This document shows positions 1-7,898 of a stretch of DNA of 32,008 bases, piece after piece. Source of the DNA: Lentzea kentuckyensis (lineage in GTDB: Bacteria; Actinomycetota; Actinomycetes; Mycobacteriales; Pseudonocardiaceae). A program made the translations under genes and the position numbers. The first letter of the stretch is position 1. Each line of letters begins with the position of its first letter. Below the pieces are notes generated by a model. It made no database searches, was not told the origin of the DNA, and was given only the letters and a program-made list of their open reading frames with translations. The stretch spans positions 1 to 32,008 of the forward strand of contig NZ_MUYM01000051.1 of assembly GCF_002150765.1 (NCBI RefSeq). The letters run 5' to 3'.

Positions 1-157
1 TCAAAGAACACGCGCTCACCGCAGTCACGCCAGCTTTTAGCTGGTTACTTCCGGGGCTTGTGTTGCCAGGCTCGTTCCGGCTTGTTTTCCGGCCGGTGTC
101 GCTCTGACTTGGAGAACATTACACGGGCCAGTTTCGATCTCCAAATCGGGGGGTCAC
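1..157. other. Left-edge non-coding stretch
   Basis: No coding region can be supported here. The only structure seen is a small hairpin at 30-44 with 6-bp arms (CCAGCT and AGCTGG) and a TTT loop. It may be the tail of a transcription unit lying outside the window. No promoter or RNA gene could be recognised. Confidence 0.4.
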
Positions 158-628
158 CTAAGCCCCGGAACCACCGCTGACCTGCACGTTCTCCACCTGG
201 AAGACCGGATGGCGGTGAGCCTCCGTTTCGAACGCCGAGACCGGGTCGCCGACGCGTGCGTCGAAGAAAGGCCTAGTCACCGGCTCCTTGCGCACATAAG
301 CGGCCAGCACGGGCGCCGCAACGGCGGCGGAAACCTCCACCAAACGAACCTGACGTGACCTACGTCCCCTTCGCAGGACCGCCGAACCGGCAGCCCGTGC
401 GTTGCGCACCCAGTCGCGAACGCCGTACGGCGCGACGAGCCACTCCTGCCCGTCATGGCGCATCAGACGGATCGGGATCGTGCGCTCCGCACCACTGCGC
501 CGGCCACGGATGGAAAGCAGCACGTAGTAGGAGGGCGCGATGCCGAGCGAAACAGCGCGACTGATGACGACGTTGCCGACGCGGCGTACGAGGGTCTGGC
601 GGTAGGTCTTGGCCACAAGGTCAATCAT
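158..628 (-). CDS. Nitroreductase/quinone reductase family (deazaflavin F420-dependent) oxidoreductase
   Basis: This 156-residue protein looks like the small split-barrel deazaflavin(F420)-dependent nitroreductase family that includes mycobacterial Ddn. Visible signs are the segment SIRGRRSGAERTIPIRL, which matches the family's T-G-R-R-S-G strand and turn, followed by WLVAPYG and a DWVRNARAAG helix, the usual cofactor-side signature. Length fits the family. Such enzymes use reduced F420 to reduce quinones or nitro compounds, often at the membrane; the substrate here is unknown. The start chosen is the ATG at 628-626, where the family-like sequence MIDLVAKTYRQ begins and a GAGG lies just upstream. 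A longer reading to 718 would run through the lycopene cyclase gene and has no family similarity. The start codon overlaps the start codon of the divergent neighbour by two bases. Confidence 0.85.
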   Translation of the reverse strand: MIDLVAKTYRQTLVRRVGNVVISRAVSLGIAPSYYVLLSIRGRRSGAERTIPIRLMRHDGQEWLVAPYGVRDWVRNARAAGSAVLRRGRRSRQVRLVEVSAAVAAPVLAAYVRKEPVTRPFFDARVGDPVSAFETEAHRHPVFQVENVQVSGGSGA

Positions 629-1604
629 GGACCTCGTGGTGTTCGACGTGGTGGTGATTGGCGGAGGTCCAGCCGGCCGTGCGCTCGCACGCGCCTGTGC
701 ACAGGAAGGCCTCCACACGGCGATAGTCGACCGTCACCCGCACCGCATCTGGTCAGCCACCTACGGCGCGTGGGCCGACGAGCTCCCACCAGACACACCG
801 GTAGCCGCCACAAGCTCAGTGGTCCGCGCGTACGCACGCGATGAGCACCTGCTCCCACGCACCTACGTCGTGCTCGACAACGCGCGTCTGCATGAACTGC
901 CAGAAGCAGTCACCGTGCTCCAACGACCAACGACGGCGCGCTACACGTTCAATGCCACAGGCGCGCGCAAAGGCCGTGCCGAGCAAACGGCCGTAGGCAC
1001 TGTCATCGAGTCCAACAACACCGAGACCACTCTGATGGACTGGCGCAACGGCGACACGTTCCTCTACAGAGTCCCGCTCGGCCACGACAAGGTCCTGGTT
1101 GAGGAGACCTGTCTGGCCAGACGGCCGGGTATGCCGCTCAGCGAGCTCCGCGCGAGGCTTCACACACGGCTAGAAGCAGGCCAACGGGAGGAGCGCGTCC
1201 GATTCCCCTTGGACGCACCACGGCAGAAGGGCCTCACGTTCGGTGCGGCGGCAGGCCTCATCCATCCCGCGACCGGCTACAGCGTCGCCACGTCACTGGC
1301 CCTCGCGCCGAAGGTCGCCCAGGCCGTCAAAGCCGGCGAGAACCCGAAGCACGTCATCTGGTCGCCCAAGGCCCGCGTCGTGCACGCCCTGAGGCGGCTG
1401 GGCCTGGAAGCGCTGCTCCGCATGGACGCCGACGAGACCAGGGACTTCTTCGAACTCTTCTTCCGGCTCCCGGCAGAACTGCAGCGCGCCTACCTTTCGG
1501 GCCGCGAGGACGTCACCGGCACCACGGCGGCCATGTCCACTCTGTTCCGAACGGCTCCGGCGAAGCTCAGGTGGAAGCTGGCCCTCGGCGCACTCCCAGC
1601 GTGA
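627..1604 (+). CDS. crtY: Lycopene cyclase family protein
   Basis: A 325-residue flavoprotein of the lycopene beta-cyclase (CrtY/CrtL) family, which cyclises the ends of linear lycopene in carotenoid synthesis. Seen in the sequence: an N-terminal dinucleotide-binding GGGPAG (residues 12-17), the family motif YGAWADELP, a MDWRNG segment, and the diagnostic GAAAGLIHPATGYSVATSL near residue 215. The ATG at 627 is preferred over the one at 609 because it sits 6 nt after an AAGG; the upstream residues add nothing family-like. At 325 residues it is shorter than the usual 370-420. No other carotenoid gene (crtE, crtB, crtI) is in the window, so it is an orphan here. Its start overlaps the divergent reductase gene, so each promoter must lie inside the other gene or the two share a leaderless divergent promoter. 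Confidence 0.87.
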   Translation: MDLVVFDVVVIGGGPAGRALARACAQEGLHTAIVDRHPHRIWSATYGAWADELPPDTPVAATSSVVRAYARDEHLLPRTYVVLDNARLHELPEAVTVLQRPTTARYTFNATGARKGRAEQTAVGTVIESNNTETTLMDWRNGDTFLYRVPLGHDKVLVEETCLARRPGMPLSELRARLHTRLEAGQREERVRFPLDAPRQKGLTFGAAAGLIHPATGYSVATSLALAPKVAQAVKAGENPKHVIWSPKARVVHALRRLGLEALLRMDADETRDFFELFFRLPAELQRAYLSGREDVTGTTAAMSTLFRTAPAKLRWKLALGALPA

Positions 1605-1712
1605 GCACCGGATCACCGAACGCAGTCGGGCAGTGGCGAGTCGCCGCCAACATCGTGAACAGCTGGTTAACCCTCTTCCGACCAGGTCGTTCGCACCGGC
1701 ACGATTTGAGAC

Positions 1713-3389
1713 GTGCCCGCATTGCTGGATGACGTCAGGTTCGCCTTCCAGCCGCTGTTCAACCTGAACACCGGGGGCGTCGTCGCGGTGGAGGCTCTGG
1801 CCCGGCCGCACGACGGCAGCGTGCAGGATCTGCTCCAGGCCGCCTTCCAGGCCGGTCTGCTGGCCAACGCCGACGTCGGACTCGCCTGCCGCGCCATTCG
1901 CTCCGCGGCCGACTTCGACCTCATGCTGCCGTTGCACGTCAACCTGCTCGCGATCACGGTCGCGGACAAGCCCGAGATCATGAGCCCGCTGTACGGCGCG
2001 CTCAGGGACGCCGGCCGCGCGCCGGACAGCATCGTCATCGAGGTCGGCGAGCCGTACTCACGGGCGAACCGCGCGCGTCTCGCTCGTGGGATGCAGACGT
2101 TGCGGAACAACGGCTTCCGCATCGCGCTCGACTGCGTGGGCGAGGGCGACGTGCCACTGGGGCTGCTGACCAGCGCGAGCCCCGACTACATCAAGCTCGA
2201 CCGCGAGATCGTCCGCACGCTGCCCGGCGACGCCGCACGCGGCGCGCTGGTGAAGTCGTTGGTGCACCTGGGCGAGTACACCGGTGGCCAGGTTGTCGCC
2301 GAAGGTGTGGAGACCGAGGCGGAGCTGACCTACCTGCGCAAGCTGGGCGTGGGGTACGCACAGGGCAACATGCTCGCGCCGCCGCAGCGCAGACCGGCGG
2401 TGAACGCCCGCATCGCACCCGAGGCGGTCACCGAGACCGGGGAGATCCGGCGGAGCAACACAGGCCCGCGGATCACGGCTTTCCTGCACCCCGCCACGAC
2501 GTTGCCCGAGCACGCCACGAGCGAGGACGTGCGCGAGGTGTTCTCCACACAGCCGTCCATCACCGGTGTCGTGCTCATCGACGACGAGGGGCGCCCGAAG
2601 TGGTCGGTGGACCGCAACCGGTTCCTGCTCGCGGTCACCGGGCCGTACGGGCACGCGCTGCACGCGAAAAGAGAAGCCGCACGGCTCGCGGACAAGCCGC
2701 ACATCATCGGCGCTGAGTCGTCGGCCCTTGAACTGCTCGACCTGGTGGCGCACGCGAACCGTGAACGCACCAACGACGACCTCATCGTCGTGGACCACAA
2801 CGAGCGGTGCATGGGTGTTGTGCGCGTTGCGGACGTTGTGCGCGGGGTCGCAGAGCTCAAAGTGGAGCAGGCGGCGGCTCTGAGTCCGCTCACGCGTCTG
2901 CCGGGCAGCGACGCGATCGCGAAGGAGGTCGACCGGCGCATCGAGGCCGGCGAGATCTTCGCGGTGTCCTGGCTGGACGTCGACAGCTTCAAGCTGGTGA
3001 ACGACACGGTCGGGTTCGCGGCCGGCGACGACCTGATCCGCGAGATCGGGCACGACCTGGCGGACCTCGCGCACGCGTTTCCCGGCGTGCAGGTCGGGCA
3101 CGTGGGCGGTGACGACTTCCTCATCCTCGCCGGGCTCGACGAAACGGTGCCGCTGAGTGCTCGTTTGCTCGACAAGCCGTACACGGCGGAGGGACGACAC
3201 GTCACCCTCTCTCTTGCGACCCTTATCTGTGCCCCGGGGTCAGTCGGGTCGTATCGCGAGGTGTCGCGGTTGCTGGCGCCAGTGAAGGAACACGCGAAGT
3301 CACTCGCCGGGTCGAGCTGGGTCATGGGCCGGCCGGGCAGCGATCGTCGCGATGTGCTGCGTGGTGTCGCGCAACGCGCGGTGAGTTGA
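1713..3389 (+). CDS. EAL-GGDEF domain protein (cyclic di-GMP signalling)
   Basis: A 558-residue soluble protein with an N-terminal EAL phosphodiesterase domain (about 1-230), a linking region resembling a degenerate CBS pair (about 245-385) and a C-terminal GGDEF domain (about 385-535). EAL landmarks: E27-A-L-A-R31, N77, E110, D140, K161, E197 and Q217 are present. The normally paired D-D-F-G-T-G loop reads D140-C-V-G-E-G, so the second metal-binding Asp is replaced by Cys. The GGDEF signature reads GGDDF (465-469). The protein may therefore bind rather than turn over cyclic di-GMP, or retain only one activity; this is inference. No transmembrane segment is seen, so it is probably cytosolic. 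The GTG start at 1713 has no strong ribosome site but places the EAL domain at the very N-terminus. Confidence 0.88.
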   Translation: MPALLDDVRFAFQPLFNLNTGGVVAVEALARPHDGSVQDLLQAAFQAGLLANADVGLACRAIRSAADFDLMLPLHVNLLAITVADKPEIMSPLYGALRDAGRAPDSIVIEVGEPYSRANRARLARGMQTLRNNGFRIALDCVGEGDVPLGLLTSASPDYIKLDREIVRTLPGDAARGALVKSLVHLGEYTGGQVVAEGVETEAELTYLRKLGVGYAQGNMLAPPQRRPAVNARIAPEAVTETGEIRRSNTGPRITAFLHPATTLPEHATSEDVREVFSTQPSITGVVLIDDEGRPKWSVDRNRFLLAVTGPYGHALHAKREAARLADKPHIIGAESSALELLDLVAHANRERTNDDLIVVDHNERCMGVVRVADVVRGVAELKVEQAAALSPLTRLPGSDAIAKEVDRRIEAGEIFAVSWLDVDSFKLVNDTVGFAAGDDLIREIGHDLADLAHAFPGVQVGHVGGDDFLILAGLDETVPLSARLLDKPYTAEGRHVTLSLATLICAPGSVGSYREVSRLLAPVKEHAKSLAGSSWVMGRPGSDRRDVLRGVAQRAVS

Positions 3390-3472
3390 CAAGTACAACC
3401 CAAACGCATCCTGTGCCACGGCCTGATCACTCATAGCATCGAGGTCGCTACTCAGCGCACAGGAGGTTCGGC

Positions 3473-4609
3473 GTGCAGGTCGGCAGCAGAACTCAATCGG
3501 TACCCGCGCAACGCACGAGCATGGACGGCCTCCTCAGCGTTGGAGTGGAAGAAGAATTCGTCCTCGTCGAAGCCTCCACCGGCCATTTGGCCAACCGCGC
3601 CAACGAAGTGCTCGCCGGAGCCGACCGCTTCCAGGTCGACCTGCAGCCGGAAATCGCGCAGTACCAGGTGGAATCGGCCAGTGGTGTCTGCACGGACATG
3701 GGTGAGTTGCGGGACGAACTCGCCGAAGCGCGCCGGGCGTTGATCGAACGGGCCGCGCGCCACGACGCCAGGCTCGCAGCGACCGGAACGCCCGTGCTGG
3801 GCCTGACGATGCCGACGCCGCTGACGAACTCCCCGCGCTACCACCGGATGGCGCAGGAGATGGGAGCGCTCACCAACGACCTCGCGATCTGCGGCTGCCA
3901 CGTGCACATCGGGCTGCCCGACGACGAGTCGAAGATCTTCGTGAGCAACCACCTGCGGCCGTGGTTGCCGACACTGCTGGCGCTCGGCGCGAACTCGCCG
4001 TACTGGCTCGACGGTGACACGGGCTACGCGAGCTGGCGCTACGTGGTCTGGAACCGTTGGCCCACTTCGGGTGCGCCGCCGCAGTTCGACTCCGCGGCCG
4101 AGTACTACGCGGCACGGGAGGAGATCGTCGCGAGCGGCGCGGCGATGGACGCCGGGATGCTCTACTGGGACGTCCGGCTCTCCGCCCGTCACCCCACGCT
4201 CGAACTGCGGGTGTCCGACGTCGCGCCGACGGTCGAGGAAGCCGTGCTGATGGCCGCGCTGGTGCGCGCGATCGCCGCCACCGCACTGAATTCCGGTGCC
4301 ACGCCCGTGCACGTCCCTCCGCACCTGCTGAAGGTCGCGATGTGGCGGGCCGCGCGGGACGGCCTCGCGGGGTTCGGCATCGACCCGGTCACCGGCTCGC
4401 CGACGCCCGCGTCCACGATCGCCGCGTCGTTGCTGCGGTGGGTGCGGCCGATGCTGGAGTTCGCAGGCGACTACGAGATGGTGACCGACGGGATCGACAG
4501 GTTGCTGCTCGACGGCACGGGTGCGGCCAGGCAGCGCAGGGCGTTCGCGCGCCGCGGCAGGCTGGACGACGTGGTGGGCTTCCTGGTCGCGCAGACCGCT
4601 CCGGTGTAG
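3473..4609 (+). CDS. Carboxylate-amine ligase, YbdK family (glutamate-cysteine ligase type 2)
   Basis: A 378-residue member of the GCS2 superfamily, ATP-dependent ligases that join a carboxylate, often glutamate, to an amine such as cysteine. Visible family features are SVGVEEEFVLV (residues 22-32, the metal/ATP-binding glutamates), the segment GTPVLGLTMPTPLTNSPRY, CGCHVHIGLPD, and TLELRVSDVAPT. Length is typical. The GTG start at 3473 follows a strong AGGAGG with a 6-nt gap. The gene stands alone and ends three bases before a perfect 12-bp terminator stem. In actinomycetes related ligases (EgtA) feed ergothioneine or other thiols, but no ergothioneine gene is nearby, so the real substrate is open. 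Confidence 0.9.
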   Translation: MQVGSRTQSVPAQRTSMDGLLSVGVEEEFVLVEASTGHLANRANEVLAGADRFQVDLQPEIAQYQVESASGVCTDMGELRDELAEARRALIERAARHDARLAATGTPVLGLTMPTPLTNSPRYHRMAQEMGALTNDLAICGCHVHIGLPDDESKIFVSNHLRPWLPTLLALGANSPYWLDGDTGYASWRYVVWNRWPTSGAPPQFDSAAEYYAAREEIVASGAAMDAGMLYWDVRLSARHPTLELRVSDVAPTVEEAVLMAALVRAIAATALNSGATPVHVPPHLLKVAMWRAARDGLAGFGIDPVTGSPTPASTIAASLLRWVRPMLEFAGDYEMVTDGIDRLLLDGTGAARQRRAFARRGRLDDVVGFLVAQTAPV

Positions 4610-4611
4610 GG

Positions 4612-4652
4612 ACCGGCGCGGCAGCCCGGTCCGGTCGGACTGCCGCGCCGGT
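4612..4652. terminator. Bidirectional terminator between convergent genes
   Basis: A perfect 12-bp inverted repeat, 4612-4623 (ACCGGCGCGGCA) and 4641-4652, encloses a 17-nt loop. It lies between the stop of the carboxylate-amine ligase gene (4609) and the stop of the small secreted peptide gene on the other strand (4681). No T-run follows, as is common for GC-rich actinobacterial terminators. Confidence 0.8.
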
Positions 4653-4680
4653 TGCTACTGGTCGCGCGTGGTCTGCGTGC

Positions 4681-4851
4681 TCACGGCGTCCAGTTGGTCG
4701 GCGGTCCTGCCGGCACGCTTTGCTCTTTCCCGTCCGGAGTCGCCGGGTCGGTGGTGGCGGCCTGCGCAACCGGCCCGAGACCCAGTGCGGCCAGGCCCAC
4801 GATCGTCACGACCACCGCACTCCGGCGAATCGCATTGGTCACTCGCTGCAT
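4681..4851 (-). CDS. Small secreted peptide, 56 residues
   Basis: This short ORF has the clear layout of an exported peptide: a basic N-terminus (MQRVTNAIRR), a hydrophobic core of about 16 residues and a signal peptidase site after AQA (residues 29-31, Ala-Gln-Ala before Ala-Thr-Thr). That leaves a mature, acidic, Pro/Thr-rich tail of about 25 residues ending in PTNWTP. The ATG at 4851 follows an AGGGGGAAGAG ribosome site. The family was not recognised. It is transcribed away from the SARP-NB-ARC-TPR regulator gene at 5026, with 174 bp between them, so the two may share control. Possible roles are a signalling peptide or an envelope-associated peptide; neither is shown by the sequence. Confidence 0.65.
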   Translation of the reverse strand: MQRVTNAIRRSAVVVTIVGLAALGLGPVAQAATTDPATPDGKEQSVPAGPPTNWTP

Positions 4852-4911
4852 TCTCTTCCCCCTGGAATTCCTGAGTTCGGACCAGATCTCGTTTCCGGCC
4901 TGCCAAGAGAA

Positions 4912-4990
4912 TGGATGGAGCGCATCCAGTAAACGCATCATGATCGTGGAACGCGCTGGTAGGAGTGGTTTTCGCGAAACCCCCACGATC
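4912..4990. promoter_or_regulatory. Candidate operators between secreted peptide and SARP genes
   Basis: The 174-bp divergent spacer holds several symmetric elements. There is an inverted repeat TGGATG-GAGCG-CATCCA near 4912-4928. A perfect 10-bp palindrome TTTCGCGAAA lies at 4970-4979. An 8-bp inverted repeat GATCGTGG (4942-4949) and CCACGATC (4983-4990) brackets that palindrome. Their position suggests control of one or both divergent genes. No clear -35/-10 pair was seen. Confidence 0.4.
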
Positions 4991-5025
4991 TTGCGGGAAT
5001 TGCGGCAGGGTGGTTTCCGGGGGCT

Positions 5026-7833
5026 GTGATGGTCGAGCTTCGGGTGCTGGGCGATGTCAGCGCGTGGATCGGTGACCGCCGAATCGAGGTGGGGCACGCA
5101 CGGCAGCGGTGCGTTTTCGCGGTGCTGGCGGTGGAGGCCAACCAGGTCGTCACGGTCGACCAGCTGTTGGAACGCGTCTGGGAGCAGCACCTGCCGTACC
5201 GGAGCCGGCAGGTCGTGCGGACCTACCTGTCGCGACTGCGGTTGCTGCTGTCACCGGAGGGCATCGCGATCGAGCGCCGCCCCAGCGGCTACGTGCTGCT
5301 CGCCGGCACGGACGTCGTGGACCTCCACCGGTTCCGCCACCTGATCGCCGCCGCCCGTGCCGCGGGTGACGATCAGGCCCTCGATCTGTTCGACCAGGCC
5401 CTGGCGCTGTGGAGAGGTGAGCCGTTCGCCGGTCTGCGGACCGAGTGGCTGGCGACCGTGCGCACCGGCCTGGAGGGAGAACGGACCGCGGCCCTGCTCG
5501 ACCGGCTCGACGTCGCGTTGCGCTGCGGCAGACACGCCGAAGTGCTGCCCCAGCTGTGCGCGCTGGCGGACAACGACGTCCTGGACGAACGCGTGGCCGG
5601 TCAGTTGATGCTGGCCCTGCACCGCTCCGGGCACACCGCCGACGCCCTGGCCAGGTACCGGCGGCTGCGCGAGCGGCTGGTCGAGGAACTGGGCAGCGAA
5701 CCCGGTAGCGCACTGCAAGACCTGCACCAGCGCATCCTCGGCGCCGATCCCGCTCTCACCCGGTCCTCGGTCGTCCACACCACCGCGGTACCGCCGTTGC
5801 CGCGTCAGCTGCCCGTGCCGCCGCGGTGGTTCACCGGCCGCGGCACCGAGCTGGCCCGCCTGGACAAGGCGCTGGTCGCCGAGCCCGCCACCGTGGTGAT
5901 CTCGGCGATCGGTGGCGCCGGCGGGATCGGCAAGACGTGGCTCGCGCTGCGGTGGGCGCACGCGCACGCCGACCGGTTCCCCGACGGGCAGCTCTTCGTC
6001 GACCTGCGCGGTTTCACTCCCGTCGAGCAGCCGGTGGCGCCCGACGCCGCGCTGTTCGGTTTCCTCACCGCGCTGGGCGTCACCCCGGACGGCGTTCCGG
6101 TCGACCTGGACGCCAGGGCAGCGCTGTACCGCAGCCTGGTCGCGGGACGGCGAATGCTGGTCGTGCTGGACAACGCCGCCACGGCCGACCAGGTGACGCC
6201 GCTGCTGCCGGGCAGCCCGGGGTGCACCGTGCTGGTGACCTGCCGCCACCGGCTCGCTTCCCTGATCGACCGGTACGGCGCCCGCCACCTGCGACTGGAC
6301 GTCCTGGCCCGCGCCGAGGGCCGCGCCCTGCTGGACGCGCGGCTGGGCACCGGGCGCGTCGCCGCCGAGCCCGGCGCCGTCGACGAGCTGGTCGAACTGT
6401 GCGGGGGCTACCCGCTCGCCCTGTCGATCACCGCCCGGCACGCCGCCGCCCGGACCGGCACCTGCCTGGCCGAGCTCGCCGCCGAACTGCGCGAGCTGGG
6501 CCTGGAGATGCTCGACCACGACACCGATCCGGCAGCCAGCCTGCCCGCCGTGCTGTCCTGGTCGCTGCGCCGGCTCAGCGACGAACAACGCACGATGTTC
6601 GGGTTGCTGGGCATCGCCCCCGGCAGCGACACGACCTTGCCCGCCGTGGCCGCGCTCACCGGACTTCCCGCGGCCCGTGCGCGAAAAACGTTGGCAGCGC
6701 TGGAGGAGGCGTCGCTGGTCGAACGGCGACCGCACGGCCGGTACGCGATGCACGACCTGATCCGCGCTTTTGCCGCCTTGACCGCGAACGACCTGCCCGA
6801 GGACGTCCGGAGCACCGCCCTGGCGCGAGTGATGGACTTCCACCTGCACACCGCTCACGCCGCCGACCGCCTGCTGGACTCCCACCGCCAACTGGTGCCG
6901 CCGGATCCGCCGGCGCCCGGCGTCGGGCCGCACCCGCTGCCGGACGCCGCGGCCGCGATGGCCTGGCTGGAGGCCGAGTACGCCACCCTTCTGGCCACCC
7001 AACGCGCCGCTGCCGCCGCCGGTCGCCATCAGGTCGTCTGGCACCTCGCCTGGTGCCTGGAGACCTTCCACCACCGGCGTGGCTACGGGCGCGAGTCGCT
7101 CGTCTTCTGGCGGGCGGCGCTGGACGCCGCCGCACACCTGCCCGGCCCCGCCCGCACCAGCGCCCGCAGAAATCTCGGCAACGCCTGCTCCCGGCTGGGA
7201 CTGCACGAGGAGGCCACCGAGCACCTCTGCCAGGCACTCGACCTGGCCGTGCGCCGGGACGACCCCACCGAACAGGCACACGCCCACCGGACGCTCGCGT
7301 CGGTCTGGAGCGACCGGGGAGACGACCGGCGGGCCCTGGACCACGCCCGCCAGGCCCTCGGCCTCTACCGCGCGCTCGGCCTGCCGGTGCGGGAAGCCGA
7401 CTCGCTCAGCCAGACGGCGTGGTACGCCGCGCGGCTGGGCGACTTCGACACCGCACGCGACGACTGCCGCGCCGCGCTCGGCCTGCACCGCAAGCACCAC
7501 AACCGCTCTGGCGAGGCGGCTACCCTGGACAGCCTCGGGTTCATCGCCCACCGCACCGGCGACCACGCCGAGGCCGTCGAGCTCTACGACGAGGCCCTGG
7601 CCCTGTACCGAACCCTCGGCCACACCAGCATGGCTGCGGAAACCCTCGACAACCTCGGCCATCCGCACGCGGCCCTCGGACAACGCGAGCAGGCCCGCGC
7701 GGCCTGGCAGGAGGCGCTCGGGCTGTACCGGGAGCACGGCCGCGACGGCGACGCCGAGCGGGTACGACGGCAACTCGACGAGCTGGTGGCACCACAACCG
7801 GTCAGAACCCGAGATCAATTCGGGCATTATTAA
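5026..7833 (+). CDS. SARP/AfsR-type transcriptional regulator with NB-ARC and TPR domains
   Basis: A 935-residue regulator of the AfsR kind. Order of domains: winged-helix DNA-binding domain (1-95), bacterial transcriptional activation domain (about 97-242), NB-ARC STAND ATPase (about 265-540) and a TPR array (about 680-910). The P-loop reads GAGGIGKT (297-304) and the kinase-2 strand RRMLVVLDNAA (375-385). The ATPase is expected to act as a ligand- or partner-gated switch and the N-terminal part to bind direct repeats near promoters, often of secondary metabolite genes. GTG at 5026 or the next codon, ATG at 5029, could be the start. It ends in TAA, rare at this GC. The nearby terpenoid operon is a plausible but unproven target. 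Confidence 0.92.
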   Translation: MMVELRVLGDVSAWIGDRRIEVGHARQRCVFAVLAVEANQVVTVDQLLERVWEQHLPYRSRQVVRTYLSRLRLLLSPEGIAIERRPSGYVLLAGTDVVDLHRFRHLIAAARAAGDDQALDLFDQALALWRGEPFAGLRTEWLATVRTGLEGERTAALLDRLDVALRCGRHAEVLPQLCALADNDVLDERVAGQLMLALHRSGHTADALARYRRLRERLVEELGSEPGSALQDLHQRILGADPALTRSSVVHTTAVPPLPRQLPVPPRWFTGRGTELARLDKALVAEPATVVISAIGGAGGIGKTWLALRWAHAHADRFPDGQLFVDLRGFTPVEQPVAPDAALFGFLTALGVTPDGVPVDLDARAALYRSLVAGRRMLVVLDNAATADQVTPLLPGSPGCTVLVTCRHRLASLIDRYGARHLRLDVLARAEGRALLDARLGTGRVAAEPGAVDELVELCGGYPLALSITARHAAARTGTCLAELAAELRELGLEMLDHDTDPAASLPAVLSWSLRRLSDEQRTMFGLLGIAPGSDTTLPAVAALTGLPAARARKTLAALEEASLVERRPHGRYAMHDLIRAFAALTANDLPEDVRSTALARVMDFHLHTAHAADRLLDSHRQLVPPDPPAPGVGPHPLPDAAAAMAWLEAEYATLLATQRAAAAAGRHQVVWHLAWCLETFHHRRGYGRESLVFWRAALDAAAHLPGPARTSARRNLGNACSRLGLHEEATEHLCQALDLAVRRDDPTEQAHAHRTLASVWSDRGDDRRALDHARQALGLYRALGLPVREADSLSQTAWYAARLGDFDTARDDCRAALGLHRKHHNRSGEAATLDSLGFIAHRTGDHAEAVELYDEALALYRTLGHTSMAAETLDNLGHPHAALGQREQARAAWQEALGLYREHGRDGDAERVRRQLDELVAPQPVRTRDQFGHY

Positions 7834-7898
7834 CCCGATCAGGTACACCTTTGGTCGGCTTGGTGTGCCTCCAAGCCTCGATCCGGTAGTTAGTCCCC

